Positions 54,801-63,094 of a DNA stretch of 64,000 nucleotides are shown here, one piece after another. The position numbers and the translations under genes were made by a program. Each line of letters starts with the position of its first letter. The stretch's first letter is position 1. The stretch spans positions 3,038,001 to 3,102,000 of the forward strand of contig NZ_CP062008.1 in NCBI RefSeq assembly GCF_005670685.2. Reading direction: 5' to 3'. The notes beneath the pieces are model-generated. The model was given only the letters and a program-made list of their open reading frames with translations, made no database searches and was not told the DNA's origin. The DNA comes from Mycolicibacterium mucogenicum DSM 44124 (lineage in GTDB: Bacteria > Actinomycetota > Actinomycetes > Mycobacteriales > Mycobacteriaceae).

Positions 54801-55357
54801 CAAAGGTCGCGCGGCGGTACGTCGAAACGGTCCAGGCCGTATGGCAGTCCGAGCGCACCATCACCGGCAACACGGCGTTCAGCGAGGCCGTCGCCCGCGG
54901 GCTGCACAAGTTCACGGCCTACAAGGACGAGTACGAGGTCGCCCGGCTGCTGGTCGATCCGGCCTTCCTGGCGGACGTGCAGGCGCAGGTGCCCGGTGGG
55001 GAGAACCTCACCTACAAGCTGCATCCGCCCGTCCTGCGCGCCATGGGCCGCACGAAGAAGGTCGGTTTCGGTCCGAGATCGCATGTGGCGCTGCAGATGC
55101 TGGCCAAGGCCAAGGTACTGCGCGGCACCAAGCTGGACCCGTTCGGCTATGCCCACGTCCGGAAAGTGGAGCGGCAGTTGCTGTCTCACTACACGGACAT
55201 GGTGCTGCGCCTCGCCGCCGAGCTGACCGTCGACAACTACGCCACCGCCGTCGAAGCAGCCGGACTGCCCGACATCGTCCGCGGCTACGAGGACATCAAA
55301 CTCGGCAACGTCGAGCTGTACTGGGCCCGCCTGCGCGAGCTCGGCATCCCGGCCTGA
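51878..55357 (+). CDS. Fused indolepyruvate ferredoxin oxidoreductase
   Basis: A protein of about 1159 residues fusing the alpha and beta halves of an aryl-pyruvate oxidoreductase that decarboxylates aromatic 2-oxo acids to acyl-CoA. The thiamine-diphosphate region includes GGGGIGCHTLVTM, and the iron-sulfur ligands CEGCGDCGTKSNC, followed by SCNTDYTCLDGDC, support one or two clusters. The C-terminal gamma-type part begins ILLAGIGGTGIVTVNQVLAT-like (NVLLAGIGGTGIVTVN). GTG 51878 is chosen with TGGAGG upstream. The dehydrogenase that follows can supply its substrate. A 1210-codon frame on the opposite strand is a GC-skew shadow. Confidence 0.9.
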   Translation: MTSVLSRSGLTAVEPTAPYDLDDRYRSGAGPVLLTGVQAIARMVVEQHVRDLRAGRRVATFVSGYQGSPLGGVDKMLLGMPSVLTEHDVVFTPGFNEELAATAVWGSQTDLPAGKATHDGVIGVWYGKGPGVDRATDALRHANMYGVNPRGGVLLLVGDDPASKSSTVPAVSERSLAALGIPVLFPRNAEEIITMGMQGVALSRASGCVVAMKIVADVADGAWTVDADVADFAITAPEILWDGKPFTYVQRPMAAPADSLLAEADLYGPRWATVRAFGDINQLDVLEVDPVRAKVGIAATGTTFDAVRQALLDLGVDDAALHRAGVRLLRIGMPYPVGQESVRTFARGLEQVIVVEDKTAFIETQVREILYGTADAPQIVGKHDAAGAPLFPLGGELTAARLLAPLRRVLRDHVELKRTPPPPLSLEVLSAKRTAYFCSGCPHNRSTAIPEGSIGGGGIGCHTLVTMSGRSDSAVVGLTQMGGEGSQWIGQAPFTDVPHLFQNVGDGTFFHSGQLAVQACIAAGVNITYKLLYNEVVAMTGAQDVEGGLVVAGLTHKLTAEGVKQIIICADEPKRHNKKALAKGTLLWHRDRLDEAQKVLRDIPGVTVLIYDQHCAADARRQRKRGTLSTRNTRVVINEAVCEGCGDCGTKSNCLSVQPVDTEFGRKTRIDQTSCNTDYTCLDGDCPSFVTVELTPDKKGRKASRRKAPEPPRVADPGFGVPTGTQNVLLAGIGGTGIVTVNQVLATAALRAGYEVESLDQIGLSQKAGPVVSHLRFSTAALEPSNRLTSGSADCIIAIDLLTATDNRNLAYGSAERTVAVASTSQTPTGDMVYDKSVAYPETQLLLDRLTAATRTLTHFDALAAAQALFGNTAAANFLVVGAAFQNGGLRLPEASIEEAIGINGVAVAANVAAFRWGRVAVADPAAFAAAVDSVRPKAAPAVASPELLASTTFDGEVRRLVELRAGELVRYQSAKVARRYVETVQAVWQSERTITGNTAFSEAVARGLHKFTAYKDEYEVARLLVDPAFLADVQAQVPGGENLTYKLHPPVLRAMGRTKKVGFGPRSHVALQMLAKAKVLRGTKLDPFGYAHVRKVERQLLSHYTDMVLRLAAELTVDNYATAVEAAGLPDIVRGYEDIKLGNVELYWARLRELGIPA

Positions 55358-55378
55358 CCGGCCACCACCGCAGCTGTC

Positions 55379-55399
55379 CTGCCGCCACACCTGCGGCAG
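55379..55399. promoter_or_regulatory. Palindrome 1 between the oxidoreductase and dehydrogenase genes
   Basis: Arms CTGCCGC and GCGGCAG with a seven-base spacer. It shares its core with the site at 55410-55428. The sites' centres are 30 bases apart, about three DNA turns. Operator or RNA hairpin pair; the function is inferred. Confidence 0.45.
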
Positions 55400-55409
55400 C
55401 GTCAACCCA

Positions 55410-55428
55410 TGCCGCCGAACATGCGGCA
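55410..55428. promoter_or_regulatory. Palindrome 2 between the oxidoreductase and dehydrogenase genes
   Basis: Arms TGCCGC and GCGGCA with a seven-base spacer, the same core and spacing as at 55379-55399. It ends 17 bases before the dehydrogenase start. Confidence 0.45.
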
Positions 55429-55445
55429 CCAGAAAGGAAGTAGTA

Positions 55446-56531
55446 GTGACCTCTGTGTCCACCTCACCGGTGTCCACCCCCGCCGGAGTCTTCGGTCGCT
55501 CGCACAAGTTGAGCTCCCGCAGTCACGAGCAGGTCGTCTTCTGCGAGGACGCCGAGTCCGGCCTCAAGGCCATCATCGCCATCCACTCGACGGCGCTGGG
55601 CCCGGCCCTCGGCGGCTGCCGGATGTACCCCTACGCCGACGAATTCGAGGCACTCGAGGACGTGCTGCGGCTGTCGTGGGGCATGACATACAAGGCCGCG
55701 GCGGCCGGGGTGAACCTGGGCGGCGGCAAGTCCGTGATCATCGGCGACCCGACCAGCGACAAGAGCGAAGCACTGTTCGCGGCCTTCGCGCGCTACGTCA
55801 ACACCCTGGGCGGACGGTACGTCACCGCGGGCGACGTCGGCACCAACACCGACGATCTCGACATCATGGGCAAGTACACCTCGCACGTCACCGGCCGCAG
55901 CGCCGTGGCCGGCGGCTCGGGTGACAGTGCCCGCCTCACCGCGCTTGGTGTCTTCAACGCGATGCGCGCGGGCGCCGAATCCGTTTGGGGCGCAGCGACG
56001 TTGGCCGGTCGGACCGTCGGTGTCGAGGGCGTCGGCAAGGTCGGCCGCGAACTCATCGCACTGCTGCTCGCGGACGGCGCGGACGTGTACGCCACCGATG
56101 TGAACGCCGCGGCACTGCTGCGCCTGTCGAACGACCACCCGTCCGTGCGCCTCCTCAATTCGGTTGCCGACGCCCCGGTCGATGTCTATGCTCCGTGTGC
56201 CCTCGGGTCTACTCTGACGCCTATGAGCGCTGACACCATCGAGGCGAAGCTGATTTGCGGTGCTGCAAACAACCAGCTCGCGACCCCGGACGTCGAGCTG
56301 TTGCTCGGCCGTCGCGGGATCACCTGGGTACCTGACTACGTCGCCAACGCCGGCGGCCTCATCCAGGTCGCCGGTGAGCTGCACGGCGCGGACCGCACCG
56401 CCGTCGAGGCCGACGTGACCCGCATCTACGACCGCTGCCGCGACATCATCGCCACCGCGCGCGAGGCGGGCATCAGCATCGGCGCCGCCGCGAACCTGTT
56501 CGCCGAACAGCGGCTCGACGGAGCCATCTGA
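55446..56531 (+). CDS. Glu/Leu/Phe/Val-dehydrogenase family enzyme
   Basis: A 361-residue NAD-dependent amino-acid dehydrogenase. The catalytic Lys lies in NLGGGKSVIIG, and AGDVGTNTDDL provides the acid. The Rossmann motif is VEGVGKVGREL, followed by YATDVNAAAL. This is the length and pattern of leucine/phenylalanine dehydrogenases rather than of glutamate dehydrogenases. It deaminates an amino acid to its 2-oxo acid, which fits the upstream oxidoreductase. The GTG start has AAAGGAAG upstream. The stop shares bases with the permease start. Confidence 0.9.
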   Translation: MTSVSTSPVSTPAGVFGRSHKLSSRSHEQVVFCEDAESGLKAIIAIHSTALGPALGGCRMYPYADEFEALEDVLRLSWGMTYKAAAAGVNLGGGKSVIIGDPTSDKSEALFAAFARYVNTLGGRYVTAGDVGTNTDDLDIMGKYTSHVTGRSAVAGGSGDSARLTALGVFNAMRAGAESVWGAATLAGRTVGVEGVGKVGRELIALLLADGADVYATDVNAAALLRLSNDHPSVRLLNSVADAPVDVYAPCALGSTLTPMSADTIEAKLICGAANNQLATPDVELLLGRRGITWVPDYVANAGGLIQVAGELHGADRTAVEADVTRIYDRCRDIIATAREAGISIGAAANLFAEQRLDGAI

Positions 56532-58033
56532 TGGGCGCCGGCGGCGGGCTTTTCCGCACCAAGTCAGTCGAGCAGTCGATCCGGGACACCGATGAACCCG
56601 ATTCGAAGCTCCGCAAAGACCTGACGGCAAGGGATCTCACTGTTTTCGGCGTTGCCGTCGTCATCGGCGCCGGCATCTTCACCCTTACCGCTCAGACCGC
56701 GGGCAACATGGCGGGGCCGGCCGTGTCGGTCGCCTTCGTCATCGCGGCGATCACGTGCGGGCTCACCGCGCTGTGCTACGCCGAGTTCGCCTCGACTGTG
56801 CCCGTCGCCGGCAGCGCCTACACCTACGCGTACGCCACCTTCGGTGAGCTGGTCGCGTGGATCATCGGCTGGGACCTGATCCTCGAGTTCGCGCTCGCGG
56901 TATCCGTTGTCGCCAAAGGCTGGTCGCAGTATCTCGGCCACGTACTGGGCGGGACGGTGTCACCGGTGGTGCACCTCGGGTCGGTCAAGTTCGACTGGGG
57001 TGCGCTGGTGATCATCGCCATCGTCGGCGTGCTGCTGGCCACCGGAACCAAGCTGTCATCGCGAGTTTCGGCCGTCGCCGTGGCGATCAAGCTGTCGGTG
57101 ATCGTGCTGATCCTCGTTGTCGGTGCCACCTACTTCAAGGCCTCGAACCTCACGCCGTTCATCCCGGCCGCGCAGCCGTCGGCGAAGGCGGACGGCGTGC
57201 ACCAGTCAATGCTGGCCTGGCTCACCGGAACTGGCGGTACGAGCTTCGGGTGGCTGGGTCTGCTGACCGCGGCCAGCATCGCGTTCTTCGCCTTCATCGG
57301 CTTCGACGTGGTGGCCACCGCCGCGGAAGAGACCCGCAACCCGCAACGCGACGTTCCCCGCGGCATCTTCGGCGCGCTGGCCATCGTCACCGTCTGCTAC
57401 GTCGCGGTGTCGTTCGTCCTCACCGGCATGGTGCCGTACACCGAGCTGCAGGGAGAAAATGCCACCCTCGCAACGGCATTCGCCCTCCACGGTGACACGT
57501 GGGCCAAGAACATCATCTCCATCGGCGCGTTGGCGGGCCTGTCGACCGTCGTGATGGTGATGTTCCTCGGCCAGACCCGCGTACTGTTCGCGATGTCCCG
57601 CGACGGTCTGCTCCCCAAGCGGCTTTCGCACACCGGCAAGCACGGCACCCCGGTGCGACTGACCGTCATCGTGGGCGTGGTGTGCGCGGTACTGGCAGCG
57701 TTCGTGGACTTCGGCACGCTTGCGGGCATGGTCAACATCGGCACGCTCGTCGCCTTCATCCTCGTGGCGATCGGCGTACCGATCCTGCGGCGCACGCGGC
57801 CCGATCTCGAGCGCGGCTTCCGGGTGCCCTTCGTCCCTGTGATACCCATCCTCGCGGCACTGTCGTGCCTGTGGCTGATGATCAACCTCGAGGTCGAGAC
57901 CTGGCTGCGGTTCGTCGTGTGGATGGTGGTCGGCGTCGCGCTGTACTTCGTCTACGGCAGGTCCCACTCGAAGCTCGCGCAGCGAAAGGCCGAGGCGCAC
58001 AAGCACCTCAACGTCACCCAGATCGCGGCGTGA
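56531..58033 (+). CDS. APC-family amino-acid permease (CAT-like)
   Basis: A 500-residue permease with about 12 hydrophobic helices. VVIGAGIFTLTAQTAGNMAG in helix 1, and FASTVPVAGSAYTYAYATFG after helix 2, match cationic/neutral amino-acid antiporters. FIGFDVVATAAEETRNPQRD is a hallmark of the CAT subfamily. The ATG overlaps the dehydrogenase stop by one base. It most likely imports the amino acid degraded by the operon. Confidence 0.92.
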   Translation: MGAGGGLFRTKSVEQSIRDTDEPDSKLRKDLTARDLTVFGVAVVIGAGIFTLTAQTAGNMAGPAVSVAFVIAAITCGLTALCYAEFASTVPVAGSAYTYAYATFGELVAWIIGWDLILEFALAVSVVAKGWSQYLGHVLGGTVSPVVHLGSVKFDWGALVIIAIVGVLLATGTKLSSRVSAVAVAIKLSVIVLILVVGATYFKASNLTPFIPAAQPSAKADGVHQSMLAWLTGTGGTSFGWLGLLTAASIAFFAFIGFDVVATAAEETRNPQRDVPRGIFGALAIVTVCYVAVSFVLTGMVPYTELQGENATLATAFALHGDTWAKNIISIGALAGLSTVVMVMFLGQTRVLFAMSRDGLLPKRLSHTGKHGTPVRLTVIVGVVCAVLAAFVDFGTLAGMVNIGTLVAFILVAIGVPILRRTRPDLERGFRVPFVPVIPILAALSCLWLMINLEVETWLRFVVWMVVGVALYFVYGRSHSKLAQRKAEAHKHLNVTQIAA

Positions 58034-58036
58034 CCC

Positions 58037-58564
58037 TCAGCTGCAGGTAACGCGAATCTCGAAGGGTTTGGTCACCATCACTGGCGGTAGCGCTGCCGTC
58101 ACCCCGGTAGCGCTACCGCTGATGGTGTACGTGTTGCCGTCCTTGGACGCGGTGGCCTGACCGCCCGACATGCCCTGCTGGTAGCCGAGGATGACGCCAT
58201 TGACGTTGCCGAGGATCACCGAGTGCACGGTCGCGGCGTCGGGTGTCAGGACGACCGCCACGCCCGAAACCTTCTGTCCGATGGCGATGTTGAAGTTTCC
58301 GACGGCGTTGGTACAGACCACATTGCCGGTGATGTTCTGCCGCACCCTGTCGACGGTCACCTCGGCTTGGCCCGGTGGCGGATTGCCCGTCGCCGGTTGA
58401 GTGGGCGAGGCCGTCGTGGTGGATGCCGACGAGGACGTGGACTTGGTGGTGGTGCTACTGCTGGTCGAGCTCGTCTTCTCCGACGGCGGCTTCTCGGAAC
58501 TGCAGCCCGCGGCCCCCACGATGACTGCCATGCCCACCACACCGATCGCAACCTGTTGCCTCAT
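58037..58564 (-). CDS. LpqH-family (19-kDa antigen type) lipoprotein
   Basis: A 175-residue lipoprotein. The signal has lipobox GAAGC near residue 21. A Ser/Thr-rich linker (residues 25-60) precedes the folded domain with TGNVVCTNAVGNFNIAIGQ and FEIRVTCS, whose Cys pair fits LpqH-type proteins. These are acylated, often glycosylated surface antigens. The gene faces the permease gene at a three-base gap. A strong hairpin lies 56 bases upstream of the start. Confidence 0.87.
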   Translation of the reverse strand: MRQQVAIGVVGMAVIVGAAGCSSEKPPSEKTSSTSSSTTTKSTSSSASTTTASPTQPATGNPPPGQAEVTVDRVRQNITGNVVCTNAVGNFNIAIGQKVSGVAVVLTPDAATVHSVILGNVNGVILGYQQGMSGGQATASKDGNTYTISGSATGVTAALPPVMVTKPFEIRVTCS

Positions 58565-58619
58565 GGCGCCCCTTTTGTCGTCGTCGCAAACCCTGCTTGA
58601 CCACATCTACGCCGTTGAA

Positions 58620-58657
58620 CCGGTCGCCGCATTTCTTTTCTGAGATGCGACGACCGG
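58620..58657 (-). terminator. Hairpin between the deacetylase and LpqH genes
   Basis: Arms of 13 bases (58620-58632 and 58645-58657, CCGGTCG plus CGCAT blocks) pair with a single mismatch around a 12-base loop. It follows the deacetylase stop and precedes the LpqH start by 56 bases; termination or a leader role are both possible. Confidence 0.55.
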
Positions 58658-58791
58658 CTCTCTCCGATGGCTACGGCACCATGCCTACATCGGCATGAAA
58701 TTGCCGAACCGCCAAAAGTCCCACTGCTCGATGGCCAGCCTGCCGGCAATCAGCGAATACCCCACGGCGGCAGTCATAAACGGACCCAGGT

Positions 58792-59643
58792 CTATGGCGT
58801 CGGGTGATTGGGGAGAAAGACGTCGTCGAGGGTGACCGTGCGCAGGTTCCGGGTGCGGACCACGTCGGCGAGCCGGTCGAAGACGTGGGTCACCGGGGCA
58901 TGGTTGAGATGGCCGAGGACGATGTTCTGCGGACGGAAATGCGTGTCGGCCATCTTCACGATGTAGTCCTCGGTGATGACCGTCGAATCGGCCAAGGACC
59001 CCGTCCACATCGTCGTGACGGTGTAGCCGAGGTCGGCGGCGACGGACCGGACGGCAGCGTTGTGCCGGCCGTACGGCGGCCGCAGATACGGTCGCGCGTC
59101 GATGCCGTACGTGTTGGCCAGGAACGCATGATTGCGCTGAATCTGGGCGGCGATCTGCGCCGGCGACTGCGTGGTGAGGTCCGGATGCGACCAGGTGTGG
59201 TTGCCCAGCTGAATCTGGCCCGATTCGACCAGCGGCCGCAGCAGTGGCGCATTGTCGGTCCAGGACCGGTAGGTGCCGTTGACGAAGAACGTCAGCCTGA
59301 TGCCGGTGTCCTTCGCGAACTGGGCGTACAGCCGCACGACGTTGCTGTCGACGCCGTCGTCGACGGTGAGGGCCAGTAGGTCGCCGTGGCCGGGCAGGAC
59401 GCTCAGCACGCCGGTCCCGGGCAGTGCGACGCGGGCCGCGGCCGGTGGTGGTGGCAGCAGCGCCGGTTTTGTTGTCGCGGCTGCGCGCAGCAGTTCCGGC
59501 GGGTGCGGCGAGGCCGCGGCGTGGGGCGCCGTCAAGGCGGTGGCCAGCGCCGTTCGCGCCACCTCGATGGTCGCCACGGCAGGCGGGATGGTGATGGCTG
59601 CGCCGAGGCCGGCCAAGAAGGCTCTTCGGTTCAGCACGGACAC
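58792..59643 (-). CDS. Secreted polysaccharide deacetylase (NodB family)
   Basis: A 283-residue enzyme. Twin Arg at the N-terminus (LNRRAFLAGLG) with a long hydrophobic stretch suggests Tat export. The NodB motifs are present: LTVDDGVD (general base Asp and metal Asp), GNHTWSH (HxxxH metal site) and RPPYGRHN. LGHLNHAPVTH matches the later His. It removes N- or O-acetyl groups from wall polysaccharide; the substrate is not fixed. The GTG at 59643 is chosen as start. It is last in a minus-strand run with a VOC protein and an epimerase. Confidence 0.9.
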   Translation of the reverse strand: MSVLNRRAFLAGLGAAITIPPAVATIEVARTALATALTAPHAAASPHPPELLRAAATTKPALLPPPPAAARVALPGTGVLSVLPGHGDLLALTVDDGVDSNVVRLYAQFAKDTGIRLTFFVNGTYRSWTDNAPLLRPLVESGQIQLGNHTWSHPDLTTQSPAQIAAQIQRNHAFLANTYGIDARPYLRPPYGRHNAAVRSVAADLGYTVTTMWTGSLADSTVITEDYIVKMADTHFRPQNIVLGHLNHAPVTHVFDRLADVVRTRNLRTVTLDDVFLPNHPTP

Positions 59644-59694
59644 GGCCCGGAAGGTACCAGCAGTTCCTGGCAATCGCTGGACGGGCGCCTGCGA

Positions 59695-60129
59695 TCAGTC
59701 GAGGCAGAACTCGTTGCCCTCCACGTCCTGCATGACGATGCACGACTCGTTGATGTCGTCGGCGGGAAGCAGGCGCACCCGGACCGCGCCGAGCGCGACC
59801 AGCCGCTCGCACTCCGCCTCGAGCGCTGCGAGGCGTTCCTCCCCGGCCAGCCCGGTGGCCACCCGCACATCCAGGTGCACCCGGTTCTTCACCGTCTTGT
59901 CTTCGGGAACGCGCTGAAAGAACAGTCGTGGGCCGACCCCTTCGGGATCGACGCACGCGAACTTCGAACCTCGATGCTCGGGTGGCAGCGCGCGATCGAA
60001 GTCGTCCCACGATGCGAATCCCGGCGGCGGCGCAGGGACGACGTACCCCAGCACGTCGCACCAGAACCGCGCCACGCGCTCGGGTACCGCGCAGTCGAAG
60101 GTGACCTGAAACTTCTTGACAGCAGCCAT
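59695..60129 (-). CDS. VOC-superfamily (glyoxalase-like) protein
   Basis: A 144-residue Glyoxalase_6-type protein. It begins VKKFQVTFDCAVPERVARFW, and the VOC fold's metal-side residues are suggested by NRVHLDVRV and DVEGNEFCLD. Actinobacterial members of this group are mostly uncharacterised. It sits eight bases after the epimerase gene on the same strand. Confidence 0.83.
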   Translation of the reverse strand: MAAVKKFQVTFDCAVPERVARFWCDVLGYVVPAPPPGFASWDDFDRALPPEHRGSKFACVDPEGVGPRLFFQRVPEDKTVKNRVHLDVRVATGLAGEERLAALEAECERLVALGAVRVRLLPADDINESCIVMQDVEGNEFCLD

Positions 60130-60137
60130 TATTCGCC

Positions 60138-61124
60138 TCAGCGGTTGAGCTTACGAAGGCCGGCAACGGTGTCGGCCAAGGTGATTCGCGGATCGCGGTA
60201 GGTGACACCGAGTTCGCGCTCGCTCGGGGTGTCATCCGAGTCGGGCATCTGGGTGTAGTACTGCATCGCCGCTTCGGTGAACGGCGTCTGGAACGGCAGC
60301 AATGGTCCCAGCCGATCGAGCACCTGGCCGGCCATCCGCAGCACTGTGTCGGGAATCGGAACGGAGAGCATGGTCTTGTCGCCGACTTCGCTCAACAGCC
60401 GGGCCAGCTCGTCCACCGGAATGCGATGGCCGCCCGCCATGTAGCGGCGGGGTCCCTTGCCCGGCTCCAGCAATGCCGCGTGGAGATCGGCCAGATCCCG
60501 ACCGTCGACCACCGTCCACGCCGCGCTGCGACCCGGAATCGCACCGAGTTGAAGTGCCTGCGCCACGCCTTCGCCGGCCTCGCCGAACTGGTTGCCGACC
60601 GGCGGACCCATGACCATGCCGGGATAGGTGATGTTCACCGGCGCCCCGGCGTCCTGCATCCCGCGGGCGTAGATCTCGACCTGGGCCTTGGACCGCCCGT
60701 AGCCGTCCGTGCCGCCGAACACCGGAAGGTCGGCCTCGAGCTTCTCCACGTCGGGATTGAACAGCGCGGTGATGCTCGATACGTGGATGATCGGATCGAG
60801 GCCCAGTTCCACGGCGCCGCCCAGCACGTTGCGCGCACCGTCCATGTTGGTGCTCAGCATCTGCGCCGCCTGGTTCGGATCGGTGGCGACCAGCGCCGCG
60901 GCGTGCAGCACGGCGTCGCACCCGTCCAGCGCGCGCAGCACCGAGTCACGATCGGTGATGTCGCCGACCACATGGTCAGAGACGCCGACGCCCAATTGGG
61001 CCACACTGGTCTGCAACCGAGCCGCGTTGCGCACCAGGAACCGGACCGAATGTCCCTTGTCCGCAATGGCTTTCGCACTCCAGCCACCGACGAACCCGGT
61101 CCCGCCCGTGACCAGCACCCGCAT
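60138..61124 (-). CDS. NAD-dependent epimerase/dehydratase family protein
   Basis: A 328-residue extended SDR. The NAD motif is VLVTGGTGFVGGW, the active-site pair is in DGYGRSKAQVEIY (YxxxK, here YGRSK) with the upstream Ser in HVSSITAL. It resembles dihydroflavonol-4-reductase-like oxidoreductases more than sugar epimerases. The reaction is unknown. The gene is divergent from the LLM gene, with an 18-base palindrome between them. Confidence 0.87.
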   Translation of the reverse strand: MRVLVTGGTGFVGGWSAKAIADKGHSVRFLVRNAARLQTSVAQLGVGVSDHVVGDITDRDSVLRALDGCDAVLHAAALVATDPNQAAQMLSTNMDGARNVLGGAVELGLDPIIHVSSITALFNPDVEKLEADLPVFGGTDGYGRSKAQVEIYARGMQDAGAPVNITYPGMVMGPPVGNQFGEAGEGVAQALQLGAIPGRSAAWTVVDGRDLADLHAALLEPGKGPRRYMAGGHRIPVDELARLLSEVGDKTMLSVPIPDTVLRMAGQVLDRLGPLLPFQTPFTEAAMQYYTQMPDSDDTPSERELGVTYRDPRITLADTVAGLRKLNR

Positions 61125-61199
61125 GACGCCTACCCCCTCCGAAGTGAACTGCCGCTGCCCAGACGCTAGTACCTGCCATCACGCCGCAGGGTGGATCCG

Positions 61200-61217
61200 C
61201 GCGATGTAGACATCGCG
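61200..61217. promoter_or_regulatory. 18-base palindrome between epimerase and LLM genes
   Basis: Arms CGCGATGT and ACATCGCG with spacer AG, in the 195-base divergent gap. The size fits a TetR-type operator, but no regulator gene is adjacent. Confidence 0.5.
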
Positions 61218-61319
61218 TCTGACGATGCGTAGTGCTTGGGGCCCCGGCGGTGCGGTGGAGTTGGCCAGTGGTACGTGGTATTTGACCGTCGTCAGGCGCC
61301 ACAACCGTAGGCTGCCGCT

Positions 61320-62336
61320 GTGCACATCGACGTGATGACAGTTCCGCAGCCCTTCGCTCAGATGGGCGCACTCGCCCAGCGCACCCAGGCCGCCGGATTC
61401 TCCGGTCTTCTCCTGACCGAGACCGGCCGGACCGCATATCTGAGCGCGGCGGTCGCGTCCCAGGCCGCTCCCGGACTCGAACTTTCCACCGGTGTCGCGG
61501 TCGCGTTTCCGCGCAGCCCCTTTGTCACGGCGGCCTCGGCGTGGGAGCTGCAGGAAGCCACCGGCGGCAAGTTCAGGCTCGGTCTCGGTACCCAGGTGCG
61601 GACGCATGTGGTGCGGCGCTACGGCATGCCCTTCGAACAGCCGGGCCCGCGGCTGCGCGACTACGTGCGCGCCGTGAAGGCGTGTTTCACGGCCTTCCGG
61701 ACCGGCAAGCTCGACCATCACGGCGACTTCTACGACCTGGACTTCATCACGCCGCAGTGGAGCCCGGGACCCATCGATGCGCCCGATCCCAAGGTCGACA
61801 TCGCCGCGGTGAATCCGTGGATGCTGCGCATGGCCGGCGAGGTCGCCGACGGCGTGCACATCCACCCACTCGGCGAGCCGGGTTACGTCGCCCGCCACGT
61901 GCTGCCCAATGTGGCTGCCGGAGCCGAGAAGGCGGGCCGCTCCCCCGCCGATATCGACACGATCATCCCGGCCATGACGATCGTCGGCGACACCGACGAA
62001 GAACGCCACAACGAACGTGAATTCGTCCGCGCCAGCATGAGCTTCTACGGCAGTACCCCCAACTACGCGTTCATCTGGGACGAAGCCGGTTTCGAAGGCA
62101 CCACCGCGCGCCTGCGGGAGAAGCAGAAGGCCGGCGACATGGCAGGCATGATGGCGCAGATCACCGACGACCACATCGCCGCGTTCGCCACCGAATCCAC
62201 CTGGGATGACCTGGCGGACAAGCTGATTGCCAAGTACGAGGGTGTCGCTACCCGCGTCGTTCTCTACAACGCCCTCGGCGGGACCGACCGGTTCGAACGG
62301 TACGGCGAGATCGCCCGGCAGTTATCGGCGCGCTAA
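61320..62336 (+). CDS. LLM-class F420-dependent oxidoreductase
   Basis: A 338-residue luciferase-like protein. Blocks LAQRTQAAGFSGLLLTETGR and RLGLGTQVRTHVVRRYGMPF fit the mycobacterial F420-dependent LLM subfamily described by TIGR03617. The C-terminus includes LIAKYEGVATRVVLYNALG. It should use F420 or FMN as hydride carrier. The GTG start fits family length. It converges on the SDR gene. Confidence 0.88.
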   Translation: MHIDVMTVPQPFAQMGALAQRTQAAGFSGLLLTETGRTAYLSAAVASQAAPGLELSTGVAVAFPRSPFVTAASAWELQEATGGKFRLGLGTQVRTHVVRRYGMPFEQPGPRLRDYVRAVKACFTAFRTGKLDHHGDFYDLDFITPQWSPGPIDAPDPKVDIAAVNPWMLRMAGEVADGVHIHPLGEPGYVARHVLPNVAAGAEKAGRSPADIDTIIPAMTIVGDTDEERHNEREFVRASMSFYGSTPNYAFIWDEAGFEGTTARLREKQKAGDMAGMMAQITDDHIAAFATESTWDDLADKLIAKYEGVATRVVLYNALGGTDRFERYGEIARQLSAR

Positions 62337-62342
62337 CGCCGG

Positions 62343-63083
62343 CTAGCCCTGCACCGTCGGGCGGATGGTGATGTCGCCGATTTCGACGTCGTGCGGCTGC
62401 TCCATGGCGAACGCAATCGCACGTGCGACCGCCTCCGGGGGCAGGCCGAAGTCATCCATATTGCGGCGAATCTGGTCGCGAAGGGCGGGATCGTCGATCG
62501 CGGCATCGAGCTCGGTGCGGACAAAGCCTGGAGATATCGACGTCGTTCGTACGACGCCATTCGTCGACTCCTGCCGCAGACCTTCCATCAGGGTCCGCAC
62601 CGCGTTCTTGGTGGCGGCGTAAACCGCCTGCCCCGGAACGATTTTCAGCCCTGCCGTCGACACCGTCGTGATGAAATGCCCGGCACCCTGCTGCTGGAAT
62701 ACGGGCAGCGCCGCAGCGATGCCGTGGAGCACGCCGCGCAGGTTCACGTCGATCATCTCGGACCAGCCGTCGGTGTCCAGCGCGGCGACGGGTCCGATCT
62801 TGCCGATCCCCGCATTGCTCACCAGCACGTCCAGCCGGCCGAACTCGTCCACCGCGCGGGCCACCAGTGCCTCGACGTCGGCACGCAGTGTCACATCGGT
62901 CGTGCACGTGACGACCCGCCCGCCGGCGGCGCGAATCTCGCCGCCGAGATCGTCGAGCCGGGCGCCCCGGCGGGCACCGAGAACCACCGCCGCGCCACGT
63001 TCGGCGAGCAGCCGGGCTGTTGCTTCGCCGATGCCACTGCTGGCACCCGTGATGGCGACGACTTTGCCTGCGATACCGGTCAT
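62343..63083 (-). CDS. Short-chain dehydrogenase/reductase
   Basis: A 246-residue classical SDR. The cofactor motif is [16 protein letters not shown] (TGxxxGxG), NAG is in [11 protein letters not shown], and the catalytic set is Ser in TTVSTAGLK and Tyr-Lys in [11 protein letters not shown]. Residues ARRGAR after the first strand suggest NADP preference. It follows a flavin-reductase-like gene by 11 bases, so they form a pair. The substrate is unknown. Confidence 0.92.
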   Translation of the reverse strand: MTGIAGKVVAITGASSGIGEATARLLAERGAAVVLGARRGARLDDLGGEIRAAGGRVVTCTTDVTLRADVEALVARAVDEFGRLDVLVSNAGIGKIGPVAALDTDGWSEMIDVNLRGVLHGIAAALPVFQQQGAGHFITTVSTAGLKIVPGQAVYAATKNAVRTLMEGLRQESTNGVVRTTSISPGFVRTELDAAIDDPALRDQIRRNMDDFGLPPEAVARAIAFAMEQPHDVEIGDITIRPTVQG

Positions 63084-63094
63084 CTCAGCCCCGT

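Noticed and set aside
51875..55507. 1210-codon open frame on the strand opposite the indolepyruvate oxidoreductase
   Set aside because: It mirrors the codon-position GC of the true gene, has no domain-like blocks, and the + strand frame has clear cofactor motifs.
58685..60235. 516-codon minus-strand frame over the deacetylase region
   Set aside because: Arg/Gly-rich shadow; the NodB motifs lie in another frame of the same strand.
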